Assembly (NCBI RefSeq): GCF_035319885.1
Contig: NZ_CP141285.1
Location: forward strand, 558,001 to 622,000
Direction: 5' to 3'
DNA length: 64,000 nucleotides
Origin: Altererythrobacter sp. H2
GTDB taxonomy: Bacteria; Pseudomonadota; Alphaproteobacteria; Sphingomonadales; Sphingomonadaceae
Part shown: positions 16,906 through 24,676 of the stretch, piece by piece
Position numbering within the stretch: position 1 is the first letter of the stretch
Layout of the letters: each line of letters begins with the position of its first letter
Translations under genes and position numbers: made by a program
Notes under the pieces: generated by a model
Seen by the model: only the letters and a program-made list of their open reading frames with translations
Database searches by the model: none
Told to the model about the DNA's origin: nothing

Positions 16906-17772
16906 TCAGCTTTGGGGGGCGGCGAGTGGCATATTGTCGATCAGCCGCGTGCCGCCGATCCGCGCCGCAACCAGCAGACGCACCGGGCGCCCCGCCACCT
17001 GATCGACCGGGGCCAGCGAGGCGGCATCGGCCAGGCCGGCATAGTCCACCTGATGAAAGCCGGCAGCACCCAGCGTGTGCTTGAGCTCGTCCAGGGCCGG
17101 AGCGGCGATCTCGCCCCCCTCAATCCGGGCGATCGCATGGCGCATCGCCCGGGGCAGGCTGGCCGCCGCCGCGCGCTGTTCGGGCGTGAGATACCGGTTG
17201 CGGCTGGACATGGCGAGGCCGTCCGCCTCCCGCACCGTCGGCACGCCGAAGATGGCTTCGGGTTGCGGCGCACCAAGGTTGAGATCGCGGGCCATCTGGC
17301 GGATCACCGCCAGCTGCTGCCAGTCCTTCTCGCCGAAGAAGGCGAAATCGGGGAGCACCTGGTTGAACAGCTTGCACACCACCGTGGCGACCCCGTCGAA
17401 ATGGCCCGGCCGGGCCTCCCCGCAGAAATGCATCGAGACTGCGCGCACGCTGATCGAGCTGGCAAAACCTTCGGGATACATTTCGCTGACGGTTGGCGCC
17501 CACAGCAGGTCTACCCCTTCCGCTTCCAGCAGGCGCTGGTCCTCGTCCAGGACGCGCGGGTAAGCGTCGAGATCCTCGTTCGGGCCGAACTGGGTCGGGT
17601 TGACGAAGATCGAGACCACCACCCGCTCGGCCCGCTTCTTCGCTTCGCGTACCAGAGTAAGATGGCCTTCATGCAGGGCGCCCATGGTCGGCACCAGGGC
17701 CAGCCGCGCGCCGCCCCGCCGCAAGTCGGCCACGGCGGTTCTCAACATGTCGAGGCGGGAGACTGTTTGCAC
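16906..17772 (-). CDS. panC: Pantothenate synthetase
   Basis: Condenses pantoate with beta-alanine using ATP, the last step to vitamin B5. The 288-residue protein has VPTMGALHEGHLTLV (HIGH-like ATP site), SIFVNPTQFGPNEDL, FFGEKDWQQLAVI and GLAMSSRNRYLTPEQR, all hallmarks. It begins at GTG 17772; the frame stays open further upstream but would be antisense to mipZ. Beta-alanine is also the likely substrate of the aminotransferase at 13726, a possible metabolic link between neighbours. Confidence 0.95.
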   Translation of the reverse strand: MQTVSRLDMLRTAVADLRRGGARLALVPTMGALHEGHLTLVREAKKRAERVVVSIFVNPTQFGPNEDLDAYPRVLDEDQRLLEAEGVDLLWAPTVSEMYPEGFASSISVRAVSMHFCGEARPGHFDGVATVVCKLFNQVLPDFAFFGEKDWQQLAVIRQMARDLNLGAPQPEAIFGVPTVREADGLAMSSRNRYLTPEQRAAAASLPRAMRHAIARIEGGEIAAPALDELKHTLGAAGFHQVDYAGLADAASLAPVDQVAGRPVRLLVAARIGGTRLIDNMPLAAPQS

Positions 17773-17856
17773 GGATTCGGCCCCTCGGATAGAACGCAGG
17801 CGGGGCGCTGTTGCACACTGGCACCTCGCTATCAACCAACAGGAAGGCCAGTACCC

Positions 17857-18657
17857 TTGTCCAGCACCCGCCCCCACCGCATTGTCTTCGCCAACGAGAA
17901 GGGCGGCACGGGCAAGTCGACCACGGCGGTCCATGTCGCCGTTGCGCTTGCCTATCGCGGGGCGCGGGTGGCTGCGATCGACCTCGACCCGCGCCAGCGC
18001 ACCCTGCACCGCTATTTCGAGAACCGGGCAGAGACGGCGCAGCGGCGCGGGATCACGCTTCCGACCGCCCGCTGCGAGGTGTTCCACGGCAGCACCATCG
18101 AGGAACTGGACGCGCTGTTTGCCGAACTGAGCGATGATGTCGATTTCATCATCGTCGATACCCCCGGACGGGACGATGTGTTCGCCCGCCACGCCGCGGT
18201 AGAGGCCGATACGCTGGTCACTCCGCTCAATGACAGCTTCGTCGATTTTGACCTGATCGGCCAGGTCGATGCCGAAACCTTCAAGGTCCGCCGACTGAGT
18301 TTCTATGCCGAACTGATCTGGGAAACCCGCAAGAAACGCGCGCTGGAGCGGCGCCAGGAAATCGACTGGGTGGTGGTGCGCAACCGCACCGGCCACGTCG
18401 AAGCGCGCAACATGATCCGCATCGAGAAGGCGCTGGGTGAACTGAGCAAGCGGGCCGGCTTCCGGGTGGCCAGCGGCCTGTCGGAGCGGGTGATCTATCG
18501 CGAGCTGTTTCCCTCCGGCCTGACCCTGCTCGACAAGGGGCACCTGGGCGAACTCGGCACCAGCCACCTGGTCGCGCGGCAGGAACTGCGCGGTCTGGTC
18601 CAGGGGCTTAACCTGCCCGCCGGGGCGAAGCGCACGTTGGAACTGGAACCCGCCTGA
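17857..18657 (+). CDS. mipZ: MipZ-type division-plane positioning ATPase (ParA family)
   Basis: ParA/MinD-like ATPase that in Caulobacter forms a gradient inhibiting FtsZ away from midcell. The 266-residue protein has a deviant Walker A ANEKGGTGKSTTAVH (Lys15 and Lys20), AIDLDPRQRTLHRYFENR, and FIIVDTPGRDD. ERVIYRELFPSGLTLLD near the C-terminus is typical of MipZ. I chose TTG 17857 because AGGAAGG (17841-17847) sits 9 nt upstream and no ATG or GTG gives a family-like N-terminus. Its stop overlaps the next start as TGATG. Confidence 0.88.
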   Translation: MSSTRPHRIVFANEKGGTGKSTTAVHVAVALAYRGARVAAIDLDPRQRTLHRYFENRAETAQRRGITLPTARCEVFHGSTIEELDALFAELSDDVDFIIVDTPGRDDVFARHAAVEADTLVTPLNDSFVDFDLIGQVDAETFKVRRLSFYAELIWETRKKRALERRQEIDWVVVRNRTGHVEARNMIRIEKALGELSKRAGFRVASGLSERVIYRELFPSGLTLLDKGHLGELGTSHLVARQELRGLVQGLNLPAGAKRTLELEPA

Positions 18658-18941
18658 TGCGCTTGTTCATCCTGTTGGCACTGGCGTCGCTCGCCTGCCG
18701 CTGGATGCTCGGAAAGTGGCCGTGGGAATATCTCAAGGGCACTTCCACCCGCCAGCAGGCCGTGACCCGGGCACGCACTCTGCTGGGTGTCCCGCCCAGT
18801 GCTAACCGGAGTGAAATAATCGCCGCGCATCGGCGGCTGGTCGCCATGGTCCACCCGGACCGGGGCGGCACTGCAGAGCAGGTGCACGAGGCGAATGCCG
18901 CGCGCGATCTGCTGCTGGCCGCCTTGCCCGACGAAAGCTGA
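18657..18941 (+). CDS. Membrane-anchored J-domain protein, Tim14/Pam18-like
   Basis: A 94-residue protein with one N-terminal membrane helix (about 3-18), a Trp-rich linker (WMLGKWPWEYL), and a C-terminal J domain of about 50 residues. LLGVPPSANRSEIIAAHRRL and VHPDRGGT contain the HPD motif at 66-68. The layout (short N-terminus, one helix, C-terminal J domain with HPDxGG) matches mitochondrial Tim14/Pam18 rather than DnaJ. It would stimulate an Hsp70 at the inner membrane. It is coupled to mipZ by a TGATG overlap and lies 10 nt before pgmG. Confidence 0.85.
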   Translation: MRLFILLALASLACRWMLGKWPWEYLKGTSTRQQAVTRARTLLGVPPSANRSEIIAAHRRLVAMVHPDRGGTAEQVHEANAARDLLLAALPDES

Positions 18942-18951
18942 AAGACCTGCC

Positions 18952-20355
18952 ATGAATCATACTTTCCACCCTTCCGTCCTGCGGGAATACGATATTCGCG
19001 GCATTATCGGCGAAACCCTGGGGGCCGACGACGCCCGTGCCATCGGGCGCAGCTTCGCCACCCTGCTGCGCCGTGCCGGCGGCAGCCGCGTGGCGGTGGC
19101 CTATGACGGGCGGGTCAGCTCGCCGATGCTCGAGCACGCCCTTGTCGAAGGGCTGAACGCCAGCGGGTGCGACGTCGTCCGGATCGGGATGGGCGCCACC
19201 CCGATGCTCTATTATGCCGAAGCGTCAGCCGAAGATGTGCATGGCGGCATTCAGATAACCGGCAGCCATAACCCCGCCAATTACAACGGCTTCAAGATGG
19301 TATTCCAGGGGCGCCCGTTCTTTGGGGAGGATATCCAGACCCTCGGCCGGATGGCGGCTGCCGGAGACTGGGACAGCGGTACGGGTGCGGTCGAGGATCG
19401 CGCTCTGCTGGAAGCCTATGTCGAGCGGATGCTCGAGCCGCTCACCGGGCTGGACCCCGCCAGGCTCGCGGGCCTGCGGATCGGCTGGGACGCAGGCAAT
19501 GGTGCCGCCGGCCCCGCGCTCGAACTGCTCGCCGCCCGCCTGCCGGGGGAGCATCACCTGCTTTATACCGAAGTCGACGGCCATTTTCCCAATCATCATC
19601 CCGATCCCACGGTCGAAGCCAATCTGGCGGACCTGCGTGCGCTGGTCGCGGACAAGAACCTCGACTTCGGCGTGGCTTTCGATGGCGATGGTGACCGGAT
19701 CGGGGCGATCGACGGGGAAGGCCGGGTAATCTGGGGTGACCAGCTGCTGATGATCTACGCCGAGGACCTGCTCGCCCGGATGCCCGGCGCGACGGTGATT
19801 GCCGACGTCAAGGCCAGCCGCGCGCTGTTTGACCACGTCACCGCGCATGGCGGCAAGCCGGTCATGTGGAAGACCGGCCATTCGCTGATTAAGTCCAAAA
19901 TGAAGGAAACTGGCGCGCCGCTGGCAGGCGAAATGAGCGGCCACGTATTCTTTGCTGACAGCTATTACGGGTATGACGACGCGCTCTACGCCGGGGTCCG
20001 GCTGATTGCGGCGGCAGCGCGCCTGGGCCGCTCGGTTACCCAGTTGCGCTCGGCCATGCCGGCCATGCTCAACACGCCCGAACTGCGCTTCCAGGTCGAT
20101 GAGACCCGCAAGTTTGCCGCGATCGACGAGGTCAGGGCACGGCTGGCTGCCTCGCCCGCCGAGGTCAACGATACCGATGGTGTGCGGGTAACCACCGCCG
20201 ATGGCTGGTGGTTGCTGCGTGCCTCCAACACGCAGGACGTGCTGGTCGCGCGGGCGGAAAGCGACAGCGAAGCGGGGCTGGCGCGCCTGCTTGAACAGAT
20301 AGATGAACAGCTTGCCGCAAGCGGCCTCGAACGGGGTCCTCAGGCAGGGCATTGA
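18952..20355 (+). CDS. pgmG: Phosphomannomutase/phosphoglucomutase
   Basis: Interconverts hexose 6- and 1-phosphates for exopolysaccharide, LPS or glycan precursors. The 467-residue protein starts REYDIRGIIGETLGADDA, has the phosphoserine loop GGIQITGSHNPANYNGFK (Ser105), the metal loop FDGDGDRIGA (243-252), GEMSGHVFF and a C-terminal RASNTQDVLVARAES. Order and length fit bifunctional PMM/PGM enzymes such as PgmG of Sphingomonas and AlgC. ATG 18952 follows the J-protein by 10 nt. Confidence 0.93.
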   Translation: MNHTFHPSVLREYDIRGIIGETLGADDARAIGRSFATLLRRAGGSRVAVAYDGRVSSPMLEHALVEGLNASGCDVVRIGMGATPMLYYAEASAEDVHGGIQITGSHNPANYNGFKMVFQGRPFFGEDIQTLGRMAAAGDWDSGTGAVEDRALLEAYVERMLEPLTGLDPARLAGLRIGWDAGNGAAGPALELLAARLPGEHHLLYTEVDGHFPNHHPDPTVEANLADLRALVADKNLDFGVAFDGDGDRIGAIDGEGRVIWGDQLLMIYAEDLLARMPGATVIADVKASRALFDHVTAHGGKPVMWKTGHSLIKSKMKETGAPLAGEMSGHVFFADSYYGYDDALYAGVRLIAAAARLGRSVTQLRSAMPAMLNTPELRFQVDETRKFAAIDEVRARLAASPAEVNDTDGVRVTTADGWWLLRASNTQDVLVARAESDSEAGLARLLEQIDEQLAASGLERGPQAGH

Positions 20356-20365
20356 GAGGGACGGA

Positions 20366-21178
20366 ATGAAAAAGGGGGTCGCACTTCTGGTCGGCGCGAT
20401 GGCGCTGGCGATCGCACAACCGGCAGCCGCACAGGACCCGGCACCGGATTTCTCCGCGCTCAGGTCCGCAATGGGCGAGATGTTCACGGCCGAGCCACTT
20501 ACCGCAGAGCAGCAGGCCCGCGTGCCCCAGGCCGAACAGGTCGTCGCGCAGCTGTTTCCCGCCGGTACCTATCGCAAGATGATGGACCAGATGATGGGGC
20601 CGATGATGGACGGGATCATGGGTTCCATCCAGAACGTCCCGCTGGCCGACCTCGCCCGTCTCGGCGGAGTGGACGAAAGTGCACTGAGCGCGATGGGCGA
20701 TGCCCGGCTGGGCGAGCTTTCCGCCATTCTCGATCCCGCTTACGAAGAACGCAACCGCATCATGGGGCAGGTCTCGGTCGATATGGTCACCCGCCTGATG
20801 GACCGGATCGAGCCGGGTTACCGCGCAGGGCTCGCGCGGGCATTCGCGACCCGCTTTACCGCAGCGGAGCTGGGCGAACTGCATGGCTTCTTCGGCACGC
20901 CGGTCGGCGCGCGTTATGCCGGGGAATCGATGCTGATCTATGCCGATCCCCAGGTCATGTCGGCGATGAATGAAATGATGCCCGCCATGCTCGACATGAT
21001 GCCGGCAATGATCGAGGAAATGCAGGCCAAGACCGCACATCTGCCTCCGGCCCGCACGGCTGCCGAGCTTGGTGACAGCGAACTGACCCGGCTTGCGGAG
21101 TTGCTCGGGGTGCCGGCCGACGATCTGAAGGCGCAGGCCCTCAACTCGTCTGAAGAGCCCGCCAACGCGGCGTGGTAG
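20366..21178 (+). CDS. Secreted DUF2059-like protein of unknown function
   Basis: A 270-residue protein with a signal peptide (MKKGVALLVGAMALAIAQ, cleavage probably after AAA near 21). The body is helical and methionine-rich (KMMDQMMGPMMDGIMG; MNEMMPAMLDMMPAMIEEM). The middle segment FATRFTAAELGELHGFFGTPVGARY matches the DUF2059 pattern of periplasmic proteins. The Met-rich helices might bind membrane or metal, but this is speculation. It follows pgmG by 10 nt, with GAGAGGGACGGA before the ATG. Confidence 0.75.
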   Translation: MKKGVALLVGAMALAIAQPAAAQDPAPDFSALRSAMGEMFTAEPLTAEQQARVPQAEQVVAQLFPAGTYRKMMDQMMGPMMDGIMGSIQNVPLADLARLGGVDESALSAMGDARLGELSAILDPAYEERNRIMGQVSVDMVTRLMDRIEPGYRAGLARAFATRFTAAELGELHGFFGTPVGARYAGESMLIYADPQVMSAMNEMMPAMLDMMPAMIEEMQAKTAHLPPARTAAELGDSELTRLAELLGVPADDLKAQALNSSEEPANAAW

Positions 21179-21185
21179 CGCGGTC

Positions 21186-21209
21186 CAAACCGCTGGAAAG
21201 AGCGGTTTG
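21186..21209 (+). terminator. Hairpin after the DUF2059 gene
   Basis: CAAACCGCT (21186-21194) pairs with AGCGGTTTG (21201-21209) over a 6-nt loop. No T-run follows, so it may be a Rho-type end, an attenuator or a processing site before hscC. Confidence 0.3.
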
Positions 21210-21254
21210 CGCTGCTAAGAGGCGGAAGCACAGAGCAGGGGTCTTAGCCAGAAC

Positions 21255-22967
21255 ATGCTGATCGGGATCGATCTCGGCACCACCAACAGCGCGGTCGCCG
21301 TGTGGCGAGACGAGCGGTCGCAGCTCGTGCCCAACGCGCTGGGCGAGCTGCTGACCCCATCGGCGGTGTCGATTGACCGAACCGGCCAGGTCTGGACGGG
21401 GGCTGCGGCGCTCGACCGGATGGCCACCCACCCCGAGGAAACCGCCACCAGTTTCAAGCGGATGATGGGCACCGAAGCGACCGTGAAGCTGGGCAAGCGC
21501 AGTTTCACCGCCGAGGAGCTTTCGGCGGTGGTGCTGACGTCGCTGGTCGAGGACGTGGAGCAGGCGTTCGGTGAACGCCCGACCGAGGCGGTGATCACTG
21601 TCCCCGCCTATTTCAACGAGAAGCAACGCCGCGCCACCCGCCGCGCCGGCGAGATTGCCGGGCTCGAGGTGCGCCGCCTGATCAACGAGCCGACCGCTGC
21701 CGCGCTCGCCTATGGCTTGCAGGATCGCGGTGACCGCGAGCCATTCCTGGTGTTCGATCTTGGCGGGGGAACGTTCGATGTCTCGATCGTCGAGATGTTC
21801 GACGGGATCGTCGAAGTGCGGGCCTCGGCAGGTGACAACCGGCTCGGCGGGGACGACTTCAACCAGATCATGATCCAGTTGATGGAGCCCTGGCTGGGCG
21901 AGGGCGCTGCTGCCGCGCTGGCTCGTCTCTCTCCCGAACGGCGCAAGGCGTTGCTCAATCTGGCGGCGGAGAAGGCCCGCCGTGCGCTGTCGGACCAGGC
22001 GGAAGCCGATTTTGCCGTCACCGTCGGCGATGACCGGTTCGCTGCAACGGCAGGCGGCGAAGCATTCGAGGAGGCAGCCCAGGGCCTGATCAAGCGGCTG
22101 CGTGACCCGGTCATCCGCAGCTTGCGCGATTCCGGCATCGACCTGAAGAGCCTGTCGGAAATCGTGCTGGTTGGCGGGGCAACGCGGATGCCGGTGGTGC
22201 GCAAGGCCCTGACCCGGATGTTCGGCCGGTTCCCCAACCATTCTGTCCATCCTGACCATGCGGTGGCCCTGGGGGCAGCGGTGCAGGCGGGCCTGCTGGC
22301 GAAGGACGGCGGGCTCGATGAAATCCGCATCACCGATGTCGCGCCGTTCACACTGGGCGTCGACACTTCCACCCATGACCGCTTCGGCAATCTGCAGACC
22401 GGGATCTTCGCCCCGATCATCGAGCGCAACACGCCGGTGCCGGTCAGCCGGATGGAATGGTTCTCGACCATTCGTGACAACCAGCGCGAGGTCGAATTCA
22501 ACGTCTATCAGGGCGAGGCGCGTGACGTTGCCCAGAACGTCAGGCTTGGCACCACCCGGATTACCGTGCCGGCCAAGCCCGCCGGGCAGGTGGGGATCGA
22601 AGTGCGCTTCACCTACGATACCAGCGGGCTGCTGGAAGTCGACGTGACGGTGCCGGAAAGCGGGCTGCACAAGAACCTGGTGATCGTGGACGAGGAGGAC
22701 GGGCGTACTTCGAAGGACCTCGACGCGAGCCGGAAGGCCTTGCAGGCGCTCAAGGTCCACCCGCGCGACGAGGCCGAGAACGTCGCTGCCATGGCCCGCG
22801 CGGGGCGCTGCTACGAGAGCTTTACCGGGCATGTGCGCCAGACCATCGGTGACTGGATCACCGATTTCCAGGGCGTGATCGACAAGCAGGACAAGCGGTT
22901 GATTGCCGAGGCGCGCGAGCAGTTGCTGGCCGCGCTCGACCGGCTCGAGGAAAACCCGCCGCTGTGA
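21255..22967 (+). CDS. hscC: Hsp70-family chaperone, HscC type
   Basis: A 570-residue Hsp70, shorter than DnaK. The ATPase domain has [14 protein letters not shown] at the start, [49 protein letters not shown] and [14 protein letters not shown] reduced substrate-binding domain follows ([28 protein letters not shown]). Length and sequence match HscC, a specialised Hsp70 that in E. coli works with membrane J-like partners DjlB/DjlC. The adjacent downstream gene is such a partner. Confidence 0.9.
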   Translation: MLIGIDLGTTNSAVAVWRDERSQLVPNALGELLTPSAVSIDRTGQVWTGAAALDRMATHPEETATSFKRMMGTEATVKLGKRSFTAEELSAVVLTSLVEDVEQAFGERPTEAVITVPAYFNEKQRRATRRAGEIAGLEVRRLINEPTAAALAYGLQDRGDREPFLVFDLGGGTFDVSIVEMFDGIVEVRASAGDNRLGGDDFNQIMIQLMEPWLGEGAAAALARLSPERRKALLNLAAEKARRALSDQAEADFAVTVGDDRFAATAGGEAFEEAAQGLIKRLRDPVIRSLRDSGIDLKSLSEIVLVGGATRMPVVRKALTRMFGRFPNHSVHPDHAVALGAAVQAGLLAKDGGLDEIRITDVAPFTLGVDTSTHDRFGNLQTGIFAPIIERNTPVPVSRMEWFSTIRDNQREVEFNVYQGEARDVAQNVRLGTTRITVPAKPAGQVGIEVRFTYDTSGLLEVDVTVPESGLHKNLVIVDEEDGRTSKDLDASRKALQALKVHPRDEAENVAAMARAGRCYESFTGHVRQTIGDWITDFQGVIDKQDKRLIAEAREQLLAALDRLEENPPL

Positions 22968-22989
22968 CCGCGTTCAGGGCAGGCTGAGC

Positions 22990-24651
22990 ATGGCGCGCAG
23001 GCACTGGCCATGGGACGTGCTCGGCATTGACCCGACCGCGGACAAGGCCGCTATCCGCAGCGCCTATGCGGTGCGGCTGAAGGCAATGGATGTCGACCTC
23101 GACATCAGGGGCTTTGCCGACTTGCGCTCGGCCCGCGATGCGGCACTGCGGGAGGCTGCTTATGTCGGGCAGGAAGACCGGGTTGACGATCTCCTGTTCG
23201 ATGCCGGGCCGGACCTGCGGGAAGACCCCGGCCCTTCCGGCAAGGACAGGGCAACCGACCAGCCGGTCGTCTCCTTCGCTCCGGCTGGCTGGGAAAACAC
23301 GTTTACCGCCGAAAGCGATGAGGAACTCAGCTGGGACAACGAATTCGGCTATGGCACCGGCGCTTTTGCCAACCCCCACAGCCGGATCGATGCAGGCGAC
23401 GACCAGGCGTGGGGCAATGGGGGCGATGCAGCGGACGTGCAGCTCGCCCGCCTGCTCTATCCGGGCGGTGCCCACTCGGAGGAAGCCTTCAGCGAGGAAG
23501 AATGCACGCAAGCAGAGACCTGTCTCGATACCCTGATCGCTGACGCCCGGGGCGGCGATCTGGGGCGTGAGCAGGCGATCGATGGCTGGCTCGCCGAGCT
23601 GCTGGCGGAAAGCTGGCCGCGCTCCGCTCCGCTGCTCGAGCAGGCAGCCGAGGCCTTCGACTGGCTGGCCCAGTCAGGCGAGATCGGTGAACGTCTGGCG
23701 CTGCAGTTCCTCAACCCGCGCCTGCGGGGCATGCGCTTCGTGGCCAAGGTCGGGCAGTCGGGCCATCCCTTGCACAAGGCCTGGACCGAATTGATGCGGC
23801 CCGGCAAGCGCAGCTTCTTCGACCGTTTCCGGATCAAGCGCGACGAGGTGGAGACATTGCTCGGCGGGATCCGCACCCGCTACCCCGAGGTGGAAAGCCA
23901 CCTCGATGCCGAGCGGGTCGCCTCATGGGAAAAGCCTGCCCCCAGCTGGATCGTCTGGGTGATCCAGCGGGTCTTCATTTTCATCGTGGTGATCCAGGCG
24001 CTGGCCCTGTGCGGGCGGGCGCTGGACGACAACGACCTTCCGCCAGAGGATGTGGACCGGATCGTGGCCGAAGCGTTTGGCCCCGGGCGGACGATGGCTG
24101 AGCTTCAGGCTGCCGACCCCAAGCTGGCCGATATCGTCTATGCGACGATTGAAGCGGCGGACGACCCCGAGGAACCCGTCGATGGTGCCGGCCAGCGGGT
24201 CGCGGCGCGGCTGCGCGGGCTTGCCGGTATCGCGATGCAGGACGCGCCGAGGCAAGACGTGCTCGCCATCCTTGCCGTGCGGCGGGACCTGTTCGAGGCG
24301 GCGGGCGGGGCCGGAACGGAGGCCTGTTCGGAACTGCTCAAGCTCGGCGGACTGCCTTCGGGCGTCACCCTGACCGAGGAGGTGCGCGCGGGGGAGCGGG
24401 CGCTGGCCTGGCGACTGGCCCAAGCCGGGCTGCTCAGTGGCAAATGGGAAGCCAGCGAGACCCGCACCATGCCCCTGCCCCCATGGGTCGGGCCGGGCGT
24501 TGCCGAGCGGACCGGTGTGTCCGCCGAGCGGATCAACGCGGTGCTGCGCGGGGAAAAGACCGCTGACCTGTGCGCGGTGCGGATTGCGCTGATCGATACC
24601 CTGCTGTCCCGCCCGGACGATGCGCCGATAGAGCTCTTGCGGTTCATGTAG
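22990..24651 (+). CDS. Membrane J-like partner of HscC (DjlB/DjlC type), HPD motif not apparent
   Basis: A 553-residue protein. Its N-terminus (about 5-55) resembles a J domain: HWPWDVLGIDPTADKAAIRS, AYAVRLKAM and GFADLRSARDAAL. Where the HPD (or HPE) motif is expected the sequence reads KAMDVDLDIRG, with no His-Pro. An acidic linker and a helical region follow, then one membrane helix at about 320-341 and a long C-terminal helical domain. It starts 22 nt after hscC, which strongly suggests a functional pair. Confidence 0.75.
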   Translation: MARRHWPWDVLGIDPTADKAAIRSAYAVRLKAMDVDLDIRGFADLRSARDAALREAAYVGQEDRVDDLLFDAGPDLREDPGPSGKDRATDQPVVSFAPAGWENTFTAESDEELSWDNEFGYGTGAFANPHSRIDAGDDQAWGNGGDAADVQLARLLYPGGAHSEEAFSEEECTQAETCLDTLIADARGGDLGREQAIDGWLAELLAESWPRSAPLLEQAAEAFDWLAQSGEIGERLALQFLNPRLRGMRFVAKVGQSGHPLHKAWTELMRPGKRSFFDRFRIKRDEVETLLGGIRTRYPEVESHLDAERVASWEKPAPSWIVWVIQRVFIFIVVIQALALCGRALDDNDLPPEDVDRIVAEAFGPGRTMAELQAADPKLADIVYATIEAADDPEEPVDGAGQRVAARLRGLAGIAMQDAPRQDVLAILAVRRDLFEAAGGAGTEACSELLKLGGLPSGVTLTEEVRAGERALAWRLAQAGLLSGKWEASETRTMPLPPWVGPGVAERTGVSAERINAVLRGEKTADLCAVRIALIDTLLSRPDDAPIELLRFM

Positions 24652-24676
24652 CTTGCGGGTGGGGGCCGCGCAGCCC

